NCBI GenBank assembly: GCA_021904315.1 | Contig: CM038926.1 | Span: 4,574,390 to 4,638,389 of the forward strand | From: Sphagnum magellanicum | Lineage: Eukaryota; Streptophyta; Sphagnopsida; Sphagnales; Sphagnaceae | Reading direction: 5' to 3' | DNA: 64,000 nt | Shown: positions 46,102 through 56,840 of the stretch, piece after piece | Layout of the letters: every line of letters starts with the position of its first letter | Position numbering within the stretch: position 1 is the stretch's first letter | Notes under the pieces: model-generated | Database searches by the model: none | Seen by the model: the letters and a program-made list of their open reading frames with translations, nothing else | What the model was told of the DNA's origin: nothing | Made by a program: the position numbers and the translations under genes

Positions 46102-47779
46102 AGAAAATATTCTGAGGTCCTAGCACCAGCTCTCTGTACCCCCAACATCACCTCAAATAAAATCAGTGATTATGGTGACATACTCATTCCCAATAATGAA
46201 AACCTTCACCCACAACTCCCCCACCTCTTTTCAATCAAAAAGCTTTGTTGCAGAGAGATCAAGGCATGTCCAATGAGAAATCAAATCATAACAAACTCAT
46301 CTGTTGTGCAGAAAAAGGTTGCAGACATTGCACATGATGGAGAAGCACCCTGAAAACAGAAACTCCTTTGAACTAAAGCACCATACACACAACTGAGTGC
46401 ATAGATGCAAGAAGGATCTGCAATGAAATCATCATAAAACAGCATCATCTCCAGATGACAACACTAAACTGCACACTATCTTCTGAACTACACAACTCCT
46501 TGCTGCATCGAAACTCTCATAAAAACCCCGAAATGCAGTAGCAAAGCTTGCAATCACGCAAATCAGACATGCAAACATTCACCCCTCTGGCACTCCACGT
46601 GCCTCATGACTTGAGGATCAGCAACAAGCTGTCATCATTTATGAATTCCTAATCATCTCTTGAGCGTGGAGCGTTCAGATGAAAATAAACAAACATCATT
46701 TCCTGGACTCGGTTCAACTGCAACAAGGATCCGGACCGGAGAACACGAAGAATCATTGAAATGGAGCAAAATCAAGCACCTCTCTCCAGGATCTGCAACT
46801 CTTCTACTCCGAAAAACTGACAAAGAAACTTTTAAACACGGCTTCAAATGGTAAAAGACAGTCTAACCAACGGGGCTGCTGCGGCCGCTTACTACAGAAA
46901 TTGAGTGCTGTTATCCTTGTGGTGCAACAGCAGTACTTCGTCGTCCCAGTTCGCTCCGCGTCGCTTACATGGATGCCGGTTAAAAGAAGATGTAGATATA
47001 ATTTCTGCTGCCAAGAGACCGGGAGCCGGTTAATAAAAGCCACATTCAACAAGAACAACCTTTACCAAGGGGCTACAACAGAAAGGTCGGCGAGAAAACC
47101 CTAAAATTCGTCTGCCAGGGGTTGGTTGCAGCCGTTGCGGGGACGTCGAGAATTCCTTTCCCTTCAAATTCATCAGGCTATTATTACGACAGTCACTGGA
47201 GGTGGCGGAAGGCAGGGGAGATCCAAATACAACAAGAAACAATCGATATCAAGCGGCTAGCCTACTGAAAAGGTTTAGAGCTCCAAACTTTAAAACTCTT
47301 TTTCTAGGGCTTGGTTGTACCCGTTGCTGGCAGGAGAATTCCTTTCCTCTCGGAATTTCACGGGTCCTTGTTGCGGCAGTTGCTGGAGATGGCACAAGGC
47401 AGGGGATCCGCAGCATGTGCCACCTACTTCTCGATGCTTAAGCAATGAACCCTCTCTATCGCTGTTTTTCCCTCACAGATCTCTCTGGCACCCCGAAGTC
47501 TGTGTGGCTCATATTGCCGTATGTATTTCCTGTTGCTGAAGTTCTCTCCTCCACAAATTTGCTGTGAGAAGTGATGTCTTTGCTGCATCTTAAGGTTTAG
47601 AAGCTTTCTTTCTTGCTTCTTCATGTCTAGCTAGAAGGAGAAGGAGAAGTAGAAGAAGAAGAAGGTGGCGGGAGTTGACCACATGGTGTGGCTCTGCTTT
47701 TGCATCTCCAGCGACTAGCTTGTGGCCAAGGAGTGGAGCCTAGATATCCGGCCGCACAGCTGGTTTCAGATGCTGGTAA
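46102..47779. promoter_or_regulatory. Divergent flank between the membrane-protein gene and the DBR1 relic
   Basis: GC and CpG content are visibly higher than in the surrounding repeats, as expected for gene 5' regions. A telo-box AAACCCTAA is at 47096-47104 on +; such boxes are common near starts of plant RNA-processing and growth genes. Short frames on both strands here overlap and lack motifs. A GAAGGAGAAG purine run lies at 47633-47667. Confidence 0.45.
47102..47409. repeat. Diverged local duplication in the divergent flank
   Basis: 47102-47224 and 47292-47409 share GGTTGGTTG(C/T)A, CCGTTGC, GAGAATTCCTTTCC, TGGAG(G/A)TGGC and AAGGCAGGGGA(GA)TCC in the same order. Spacing is about 190 bases. 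Divergence is considerable, so it is an old duplication of promoter or leader sequence. Confidence 0.75.
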
Positions 47780-47844
47780 TTGGAGTTTGAGGATTCGCAT
47801 GAGGAAATGGGGTTTTTAGGAACTTCATGGTTTCGTTGTAGGGG

Positions 47845-48243
47845 TCCACAGATTGTGGTTGAGGGCTGTGCACATGGGGACCTTGACAACATCTATGCTA
47901 CTCTTCAGTACCTGGAGAGTGTGCACAACATCAAGATTGAGCTTCTCATTTGCTGCAGGGATTTCCAGGTAGAATTTGTGCAACACATTGTGATCAATTC
48001 CTATCAATTGCAAAAGAATTTCTGACATTTCACAAGTGTGAATATTTGGTTGCAGCTTGATAATTGTTGCAAGTCTTGATGCAGGCTGCGATAAACAAAG
48101 ATGATGAGTCCCTGCCATGCTCATCAAAGTGTTGTGCAATGATTATCTTCTGGAAATGTACTCAGGAGCAGAGAAGGCACCATTTCCCACTCTCTTTGTT
48201 GGAGGGAATCATGAAGCATCCAACCAATTATGGGAATTGTATG
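47845..48243 (+). pseudogene. DBR1: Truncated pseudogene of lariat debranching enzyme DBR1 (exons 1-2)
   Basis: The + strand encodes [20 protein letters not shown] and [11 protein letters not shown], the N-terminus of DBR1 (metallophosphoesterase that opens 2'-5' intron lariats). An intron with GT at 47969 and AG ending 48084 follows. Exon 2 begins [11 protein letters not shown], matching the family after DFQ. Around 48155-48162 one base appears lost. The next frame then gives [20 protein letters not shown] and NQLWELY. The GNHE metal-binding motif is intact, but CCGDFQ reads CCRDFQ and no family-type initiator Met is present. Homology ends near 48243, leaving about 120 of roughly 400 residues. 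The kept intron shows it is a genomic duplicate or remnant, not a retrocopy. Confidence 0.85.
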
Positions 48244-48248
48244 CAACC

Positions 48249-49002
48249 TCATGCCATCACAACTTCGATACAGCATACTTTTGATTCCTTATGTGTTTGA
48301 TGTGTGCTCTTGTGTATGATATTGGTGATCAGTGGACTGATGGCATCAGACCTTCCCTTCTTCACTGACAATGTCCAAAGAAAGGTACATGTTGTGTCAA
48401 ACAATTGCCTTCGAAGCCTTGCAGATGTTACATTTCGATGATGAACCTCAAGAGTTCTATTGATTACTCTTGCTAAAATTTGCCCTACTCCACCACTAAC
48501 AACAGCAATCAACATTGTCTGTTTCACCACAAACTTCACATTGGAGTTGCAGCTTCTATTTTCTGCCAAGGTCTTGTTCAACCCTTCAAGGATCTGACTT
48601 TGTGCCATTGCATCCTTTCGTGGTAATACATAATCGGGGAGGTCATTCTGTAGTAGAGAGTTAGAAAGAATTCTTTCCATCACCAACTTCCTAGCCATGG
48701 GTCCTGGACATGGCTTCAAGCACTCCAGCAATGTTGACACTGAGGCAAAAGCCACTCTTCTTAGCTCTCTTTCTTCGATGACATCTGTACTAGCTTCTGA
48801 TATGGAAACTTCTTGTTTTTTTTTGTTGGAGGTCCATCTTCTGTCTATGTTTTTGTTGACATGCAGATGTTGCTGCTCTCCTAGACGCAGTAACTGCTTC
48901 TATGTCTACAGGGTCCAACACGCTTGCAGCTCTCTGCATCGAACCCATGCTCACAAGATTCTGCATCGTACCCATGTGTGTAGTTCTTTGCGCTGAACTC
49001 AT
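48249..49002 (-). pseudogene. Unrecognised, probably transposon-derived gene on the minus strand
   Basis: An ATG at 49002 starts MSSAQRTTHMGTMQ, a Met/Ala/Gln-rich N-terminus. The main frame runs to 48249 as VAFASVSTLLECLKPCPGPM, then LPRKDAMAQSQILEGLNKTL and a helix-rich segment ending KKGRSDAISPLI. The two parts are in different frames across a run of nine T on + (48816-48824), so one indel or a sequencing error in that run separates them. The K-R-S-D-A-I-S-P element after a helix-turn-helix-like stretch resembles a transposase-like family that I know only by pattern. It abuts the broken end of DBR1, as expected if an insertion removed the rest of that gene. Confidence 0.35.
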
Positions 49003-50100
49003 CACCTATGGATTTCTTTGTTGGGGACCTGGTCTTTAGATACCTTGTCTGCTTTCCTTGTTTGCCTTCTTACCCATTGTAACCTACAAGGAATAATACA
49101 CAAACCAAAAATCAATTCAAAGATCGTAGATGTGTAAAGAAGAGCAAACATGACAAGCATAGCTAGCTGCATGAAACAAAACAAAGCTACATGAAACAAA
49201 ACTTGAATAATGAGACAGAAGAATTTTTTTGTTGCCACAAGCAACTTGGATATGTGCATTGATGATGTCTTAGATTTGAAATGCTTGTGAGTTGTCAAAA
49301 TGTGCATCTGGTGGCAAGGTGAAAATGCATCATCTGCCAATTTGTCAAACCTTTCAAAGGTAACCTAAACCCTAAAGTTAAAAAGTGCTGGTGACTGCAA
49401 TCCACATGTAGCACCTAGGTTTACCCCTTTCTAAGGGTAACGTCTAACGATTCCAGACCCATATACCTATATTTGTAATGCCACAACTTTTGTAACAGTG
49501 ACTCAATCAACTTGATTTTTAGCTCATTTTCTTCCTATATAAGTGTACTTGAATGGTTACCATCACTATGGACTATTTTTTGGGACAATCAATATTTTTT
49601 TTAAATATTCATAATTTGGTCTGAGTATGCAAATTGTAAGATGTTTGTTATGACTTGGGCTTTACTAAATGAGATCATTGATTCTATACCATTCTTCATA
49701 TTGATAATACAAACATATTTTTCTAGGAATCTTTTTTAATTCTTGGTTTTTAAATCCATTATGTTCTTTCTAAGATATTTAATATCAGAGCACATCTTTT
49801 TTTTTTCAAATCTAAAATTTATTGATTCCAAAATCTTGTGACATAATATTTTTCATCATATCATGTTACTAAGAATTAAATTTATTTATTTTTCATTGAA
49901 AACAAAGTCCACACATTATAATTATACTATGTTACTGAACATATATACAAGTTTAAAAGCTCAAATTTACTATGTAATTTTTTTTAATTGTATAAGTGTT
50001 TTATGAATTACATTATATGTATAATGTATCACACATATTTGAATCCAAACCATAAAGTTTTTGTTATAATTATCATATAGTTTTCAATTACATTTCATCA
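49003..50100. other. Intergenic, no supported gene
   Basis: A short ATGGGTAAGAAGGC start on - near 49078 may be an upstream exon of the neighbouring relic. From 49400 on the DNA is AT-rich and featureless. Confidence 0.4.
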
Positions 50101-52650
50101 TTTGAAGAAATTGTGTTTGTGACGTCCATTTCGGTATAACACAATGTGCTTTTACCTTATGAGAGTATGGCACCTATTGCAAAGTCGAAAGCATCCATCT
50201 TTAAAACAAATGGTTTGGAAGTGTCTAGATGAATCATGAGTGGGGCAATTGTGAAAAAAACTTTCAAAGATTGAAAGACATTTTTAGTTTAAATTCCCCA
50301 AGAAAAAGGTTGATTTTTCCTAGTCAACATAGTAAAAGGGGCCACTATTGAAGAATAATGGGCAATGAAATGTTGATAAAAGTTAATAAATCTAAAAAAA
50401 CATTAAACATTTCGAACCAAAGCTAGTGTAACCCAATCAACAATGGTCTAAACTTTACAAAGATCCATGTGAATGTGCACCAAGTTGTATGATCCACATA
50501 GATTAATCTTGATGTACACCTTGGCATGATTGAATTAGTCTAACAACCCTAAGATCAAGGGCAAAGGGTACCGATTCTTGATGGTGAGTTGATGTAGTCC
50601 ATGATAATCAACACACATTCGTAAAAAACCATATATACTTTTTATAAAGAAAATAGGGGCACTAGTTAAAGACTTTGAATGTCAAATGAACCCTTTATCA
50701 AGGTTCTCATCGAGGTATTCATGAAGTGCTACAAGTTCGTCTTGTGACAAATTATATAAATGGAGGTTGCATTCTTTCCACAAAATCAATGGTGCAATAT
50801 GGTCGATGCTTGGGCAAGGTGTTAACATTTTTCTTCTCAAACACATCTTTGAATTCTTGGTACTAATAAGGAATTTCAGGTGGATGTGGTTCAAATTTTA
50901 TGAGGGAAGAACATAAATTAAAAATGTATTTCCTTTTGTGGTAGCCTTCATGAAGGTTTTTGCTCCAACAAACAAAGGCTTGGGTTACCTATGCATTCTT
51001 ATACTATCTAGATCTTCCTTTTGCTTCAAATTTTGCATGCTTTTCACGAGGGTTTCACATTCCAAGGCTTCATGCTATGGTGTTTCAAAGTGAAAACGCA
51101 TGCCAATCCACTTGTAGATTATGTAGAACAAGCCAAAGCAATCTAATGATGACATGATTTCTTAAAGATGAAATGACATTAAAGACAACCTTGTTGGTGT
51201 GGGAATGGATGGTAACATTTAATGGCTTGGTTTCATGAGTGAATGGTCTTGATGAAAGGTTTCGACCATCAATGACCTCAATCGGCACTAGTGTGTTTTT
51301 TTCCATTATAGCCAACATTATTGTCACGTTAGCTCCTTGTCCACAAAACATGTTGATGCACTAAAATCAAGAAGTGTTTGGGCCTATATCGTCACAAGCT
51401 TGCTACATTTTACAATGATTGGTACCAAGAAACAGGATGCTAGGTCTAAAAATAGGTTGACACCATTTTCATTACATTATGCATCAAGGTATAGCCTTAC
51501 GGTCCCTACCAAAACAGACATGTTCATTTTCCAACTCCTTTAGTTGTGGATTGGTAACAGGGATGGTGTGTGTTGCATGCGGTCCACGCTTTTTTGGACA
51601 TTCACGGGCAACATGACCTGGTTTTCCACAATAAAAACAAAGATCATTTGTATGTCATCGTTACTTTTTTTACTCTGTGAAGGGCTTGAATTTTGCCATA
51701 TCAATATGCATGGGATCGTCTTTTGGTGAGGTTGTCAAAAGTTGGGTTGGCATTGCAAATGGAAAATTCTTTTGTGCTGCCAATGGTGCAAAACTCCCTT
51801 GTTTTATTGATGTGGGTTCATGGTGCCTTTCTTGTTGGCATTTAAAAACCTATTGTCGCACTAAACAACTTGTGCAATGGCCTGACTGAATTTTGAAAGG
51901 TTTGGCAAGGTGTGTAACAAGTCCTCCACATCACTTCGTAACCCAAACTTAAACTAATTTATGAACGTTACCCCACCCTATGAAATATCGCAAATCAACT
52001 ATCTAAATTTCAATGCATATATTGCAATTAAACGTGATCCTTGATAAAGAAATCGTATTTTGATATTGGATGTGCATTTTTTATCCAAATTTTCAAAGGG
52101 AACATTCAACTATTCAAGGAACGTTTCAAAGTCGTTGAACAAAGGTGATTAATGCTCCAACAAAGGTGCGAATCAAGCAAGGGTCATGCCTAACAACAAG
52201 GTGCCAACATTATTACAAAATGTGGGTGCAATTCATTAGTCCCCGTTCATTAGACTAATGAATTCATTATTTTCCAACTAGTCTTCATTTACTAAGATCA
52301 ATGAATACATTCAAAATCTAATGAAATCACTTGGCATATAGGGACACCTTTTGTTGTAGTGCAACGAATTCAACTTGAGTTGGGCTAGTTGAATACTAAT
52401 GAAGATGAAATTGGATGACCAAACGCACTTGGTTAACAAAACTTCAAAACTTTGAATGTGTGCCATCAAACTTATCAGGTAGGTTGATCTGTGATTTTTT
52501 TGGTTGGGGTTATGTTTGTGAAACACATCCAAAAGATATTAAAGTTTGATTGATTTGCAAATGAACAATAGATTCACAAAGTGCTCAATTTTCCTATTCA
52601 AAATTCTTAAGGATAGTAAGGACTTCTTCCATGGATGTAAACATGATTAC
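50100..52650 (-). mobile_element. Ty3/Gypsy LTR-retrotransposon fossil (gag, protease, RT start), minus strand
   Basis: In - strand order: a decayed gag region at about 52650-51660, a CCHC zinc knuckle at 51645-51589 (CFYCGKPGHVARECP), a retropepsin-like region at 51360-51085 (THETKPLNV, FNVISS, DWHAFSL) and the RT N-terminal part at about 50900-50560 (LSQDELVALHEYLDENL, KGFI, then a CVDY motif). LTRs, integrase and most of RT were not found. It is old and broken in many places. The CVDY and DENL motifs fit the chromovirus branch. Confidence 0.75.
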
Positions 52651-53276
52651 AAACATTATGAAATATGACACCAACAAGAGGTGGGTAATCCACAACCTTA
52701 ATCGATAGGAAATGGGTAATCCACGATTTCTTGAAAACTTTTCCTTTGAAAAAAAGGATAATCCACATTCAATTCTAAAAGGAATCTAATTCTTAAGTGA
52801 CTTATACACGCAAAAATAAACATAAATTTGATGGAGTCTGTTCAAACTGTCAAAAACACAAAGATTGTCAATAACACAAAAATCCAGAAGAACAAAGGTT
52901 AAAGGAAAGGTCAAAGTCTTATTTTCACATAAAGATCATAACAAAATTATGCAATTAAAAAAAAGGAATACAAGAATTACGAACAAGAACACGAGACGTG
53001 TAAGATAAACATGAAAATGGATTTTTATTATGCTAACATATGTAAACATGAACATGAAAATAACATGACAAGGCTATGGTGCAAGATCATGCTTAAGACT
53101 AATGTTGAACATATTGAAAGAAATGAATGTTCCTATTTCTATTTATAAATTTTAAGGGACTTAGCTCAAATAAGCTTCCAAGGAGGCTTTTACATGTGCA
53201 TCAAGTAAATAAGCTTTTTGAAAACCTTCCTAATTGAAAGTCAACTATGAATAATTGAAAATAAACAAAATTTAAC

Positions 53277-53530
53277 TCAAAGTCAACTAGGAGTTAATTA
53301 TAGTTAATTAAGACTTAACTTAAAGTTAACTAGGACTTAATTAAAAGTTAATTAGGACTTAATTGAAAGTTAGTTAGGAGTTAATTCAGACTTAACTAAA
53401 ACTTAATTAAACCTTAATTATAATGAACTAAGAGTCAACTAGAAGTGAATTATGAATTAAGTTAAAATGATTAAAAATTTAACTGGAAGTTAATTAATAG
53501 TGAATTGAAACTAAATTAAAAGTTAGGATT
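53277..53530. repeat. Degenerate AGTTAATTAGGACTTAATT-like tandem repeat
   Basis: About 250 bases of imperfect units such as AAAGTTAACTAGGACTTAATT and AAAGTTAATTAGGACTTAATT with a period near 20-22. The array resembles the 0.94-1.33 kb array in style but not in unit. Confidence 0.8.
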
Positions 53531-53633
53531 GTGGATGAACATTTAAATGAATGAACTCCATGGCATTGGCATTCATGACAATATTAATTTGCATTGTTTT
53601 GGGGCATGAAACAATGAAACTTTTTTTCCATAT

Positions 53634-53945
53634 CTAATTCAGTTTGTACTTCAATTTGAAGTGATGCATCATAGCATCCCATACATCTTCCTCAATGAAA
53701 GGACTTTTAGTAAAAACATGACCATCATGTTTGTAAAAACTACAATGGTTGGGTGTAGGTCTGGGTTTTTGATTTCTACCTTGGATAGATCTATTCCATA
53801 CCCTTTTTCCAAGTAGAAAGTATGTTTTGTCGACTTTGCTTAACCATAAATTCATTGTTTTGCAACACATTAGCATTATTTTTGCATTCATTCTTATATT
53901 GGGTATTGTTGTTGGTGGAATACTATGTTTAGTTCTTATTTCCAT
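53634..53945 (-). mobile_element. Gag-like Cys/His coding trace, minus strand
   Basis: A 103-residue reading on - ends with RNQKPRPTPNHCSFYKHDGH and SPFIEE. That resembles the C-x-x-C/K-x-x-G-H part of a gag zinc finger seen in plant Gypsy elements. It lies 1 kb before the Gypsy fossil on the same strand and may belong to it or to another copy. Confidence 0.35.
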
Positions 53946-55932
53946 CCTTGATTAGTACACAACTTCATTTGTAAGAGCTTGTTACTTTAGATATTTAGAT
54001 AACACAGCTTTCACATATTATGATATTGTTTATTCAACTTCGTCATTGTCTAAATCTTCTTCCCATTCATCAGGGGGTTGATGGTATAGAAGTGAAACAA
54101 ATTGCCAAGTAGAACATCTATTTGTCGATCTTATATCCAACCTTTCATGTACCTCCTCATGGACATGTAGTACTTCCTTGCATCTATATAAATTACCATA
54201 TTTTTGAAATGACAAAGTCATATTTTTTTTTTTTGTACCCTTCAGTGCAAATATGCAAGGGTAACTTTGAATGCATTATTTCCCCATCCTTTTGGTTCAA
54301 CTTTTGGAAATGGGTGAATGCACACTACAATGTACACAATTTGAGGAAACTTTGGCACTACATATAATATCAAAAGTAATAACATGTAAAATTTTAGACA
54401 TTTTGAATTATTTTAAAGATCTATATAATAATTTGGGCTTTAAAATTAAAGGAAATCCTAAGAATTATGAATATGAAATTTAGACATAATTGTGCATTTG
54501 TGTAAAAGTACACCATAATTTAAGAAATGTTTTAAAAAAACCCTTATTTGACAGCAATTTTCCATTTTTTAAAAATTCAAAACTTCATCTTACTTTTGTC
54601 AAATGTTTAAAAAAACACTTAGCCCAAGTAAATTTTCAACGGAAAAACATATTCTAACCTAAAAATTTATAATCATCAACATATTATCATACCATAATGT
54701 ACTAATGAAGATTTTAAATTGTTTGATCTAAATTCCACAACCTTAAGAAAAATTGAAAACTTTGATGGGAAAATTGTCTTTTGTGGTTTCTTGTATGTAT
54801 GTGTAAAACTTCATAGAATAATATCATTAAATGTAGTATAAGTCTTAGTCCTTTTGTTGGAATTGCATAAATGTGATAGGGTTTTGCAAATCAAAATAGT
54901 ATTTTGTTGGACTATTATATCATTCATATGTGCATTGATTTCACAACATAATGTGAAATTGGGACATAAACCATCATCTATTAAAAAAATTTAGTGAAAA
55001 TTATTTTCCAAATTTCCATCACGATGCATGAAACTTAGATAGGTACTGAAAACTATCAAACTATGATATTATTTTTTTTGTGTAGATCGTAACATGCATT
55101 CACCCAAATATTGCCTTCAACAATAACCTATTTTGGATATTGGGTCTTTCCATTGTTCTACTAATAAATGCTTCTCAAGGTTCCATAGTTGTTGTAAATG
55201 ACATCATGTACCATGGAGGTCGTTCCTTTGTCATGGGTTTTTTTAGATAGTATATTGTGTAATTTTTGGAATATATGTAAAATTGCATGTTGATTCATCC
55301 AACATTGTGGTTTGTTTCTATTACATCTTTTTATTCACTCTATTAAATTGCAACTTGATTTAGTTGTCTTTGTAGATTTTGGGTCATTGTATGATTCATG
55401 TTCATCCCCTTTCCATTGTTATTATTTGTAAAAAAAATGTTACAAATTTAAATGTTATAATAATGATTTTTCTTTGATTTCAATCCTAACAACTTCTCAA
55501 CCAATTTTGAATTTGTGAGCCACAAAAAAATCTCACACAATAACATTTATGTGCATATAACAGAAAACAACCAAAACATAAAACAATCCATGGAATCTTG
55601 AATTTTCTACCTCAAATTAATTATTGGGGATGGTTGCCAAATGGTAAATGTTAATATTATTCTACTATTCTAATATTTAATTTGATACTTAACATTTCAT
55701 TATTCAAACTATCAAATTTTGGAATAATAAAAAATTATAAAATATAGAAAATCAAACAAATAAAATGTTCCAAAATCCATTTGTCAAACATAATCATATT
55801 TACAATGCTTTTAAAACAAAATTAAAAGCAATATGGAATTGAAAATTTAAAAAAAAAACAATTATAATGTTATCCAAATTGTTATTTTCCATTAGTTTAA
55901 AAAAAAATTCTAACATGAATTTCATCAACAAC
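53946..55932. other. AT-rich intergenic DNA, no supported gene
   Basis: Homopolymer runs and short frames only. No motif, RNA or element end is supported up to the Copia target duplication. Confidence 0.5.
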
Positions 55933-55937
55933 AAAAC
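55933..55937. repeat. Target-site duplication AAAAC (left) of the Copia element
   Basis: AAAAC precedes the 5' LTR and recurs directly after the 3' LTR at 61260-61264. A perfect five-base match fixes both ends of the insertion. Confidence 0.9.
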
Positions 55938-56358
55938 TGTTAGAAATACTATTCGTTTCTAATTCCCAATGTTGATGAATGTGTTAAACATCCATCAAAA
56001 GGATGAATAGTATTCACATCCTTGTAGTAGTTAGGTTAGGATTTAGAAGTGGAGACTACTTAGGGTTTGGTGGCGGCTAGGGTTAAGTGGTGGCTAGGGT
56101 TAGGGTTTGGTGACAGCTACTTTAGGGTTAGGAGATAGTATATAATGGAATGGTTTTGAGTTGTCTTTCATTCTTTCCTTTCATGGTTTTGAGTGCACGT
56201 AGAACCTTCAAGCCTTGTTAGTAGTTACAAGCCATAGTTTTGTGATTGTAGCATTTGAAGCATACAACCTTTGTGATTTCTTGTTAGTTAATACAATTGT
56301 TCCATTTCATGAACTTTGAATGTTTCATTTCTTGCTTGTTTTCAAGTTGTTTCCAATA
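55938..56358 (+). repeat. 5' LTR of the 55.9-kb Copia element (421 bp)
   Basis: It starts TGTTAGAAATAC and ends CCAATA, so the terminal pair is TG...TA, not TG...CA. A TATAATGG word at about 56139-56146 could be the promoter. A GGGTTTGG/GGCGGCTAGGGTTA tract lies at about 56055-56130. Confidence 0.92.
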
Positions 56359-56372
56359 GGTTATGGGCCCAC
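56359..56372 (+). other. Primer-binding site: half-tRNA type (initiator tRNA-Met anticodon arm)
   Basis: GGTTATGGGCCCAC directly follows the LTR. It is the exact complement of GUGGGCCCAUAACC in plant initiator tRNA-Met (from memory of that tRNA). This implies priming by a cleaved 5' tRNA half, as known for Drosophila copia and yeast Ty5, not by the tRNA 3' end used by most plant Copia elements. Confidence 0.8.
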
Positions 56373-56840
56373 ACCAAGCAAGAGAAAGGACATTGTGTTA
56401 GAACAAGAAATAATCAAGGGTTCAACGTGTATAACATAGAAAGGGAGAATCCTTTTGAGGGAAGGCTTTTAGTTTGCAAGGTTGCAAAGAGAGTAGAAGT
56501 CCATTTCTAAGTGTGTGAAAGGTGTGGAAGAGATTTCTTCAAGCTTTTATAAGTTTTCAAGTGTGAAAAACTTGTTCTTCAAGTTTTTCAAAGTATCAAA
56601 TTTCAAGGTGAAAGTGTGTGGAAGAGAGTTTTTCGATTCATTGAAAGTTTGAGGTGTGTGAAAGAAAGGTGTTTGAGTTTGAGGTAAGGCTTTTAGTTTG
56701 CAAGGATGCAAAGAAAGTAGAAGTCCATTTCTAAGTGAGTGAGAGGTGTGGAAGAGATTTCTTCAAGTTTCTTGAAAGTATCAAGTTTCAAGGTGAAAGT
56801 GTGTGAAAGAGAGTTCTTCGATTCATTGAAAGTTTGAGCA
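56373..56840 (+). other. Element leader with internal repeats
   Basis: A unit with TTTTAGTTTGCAAGG, AGTAGAAGTCCATTTCTAAG and GAGGTGTGGAAGAGA is present twice (about 56465 and 56690). It is also found twice in the copy at 33.9-34.25 kb. TCAAGTTTC/GAAAGT words fill the rest. It lies between primer site and gag, so it may hold packaging signals; that is inference. Confidence 0.6.

Noticed and set aside
56359-56372. tRNA gene fragment
   Set aside because: Only 14 bases match, on the complementary strand, directly after an LTR. This is a primer site.
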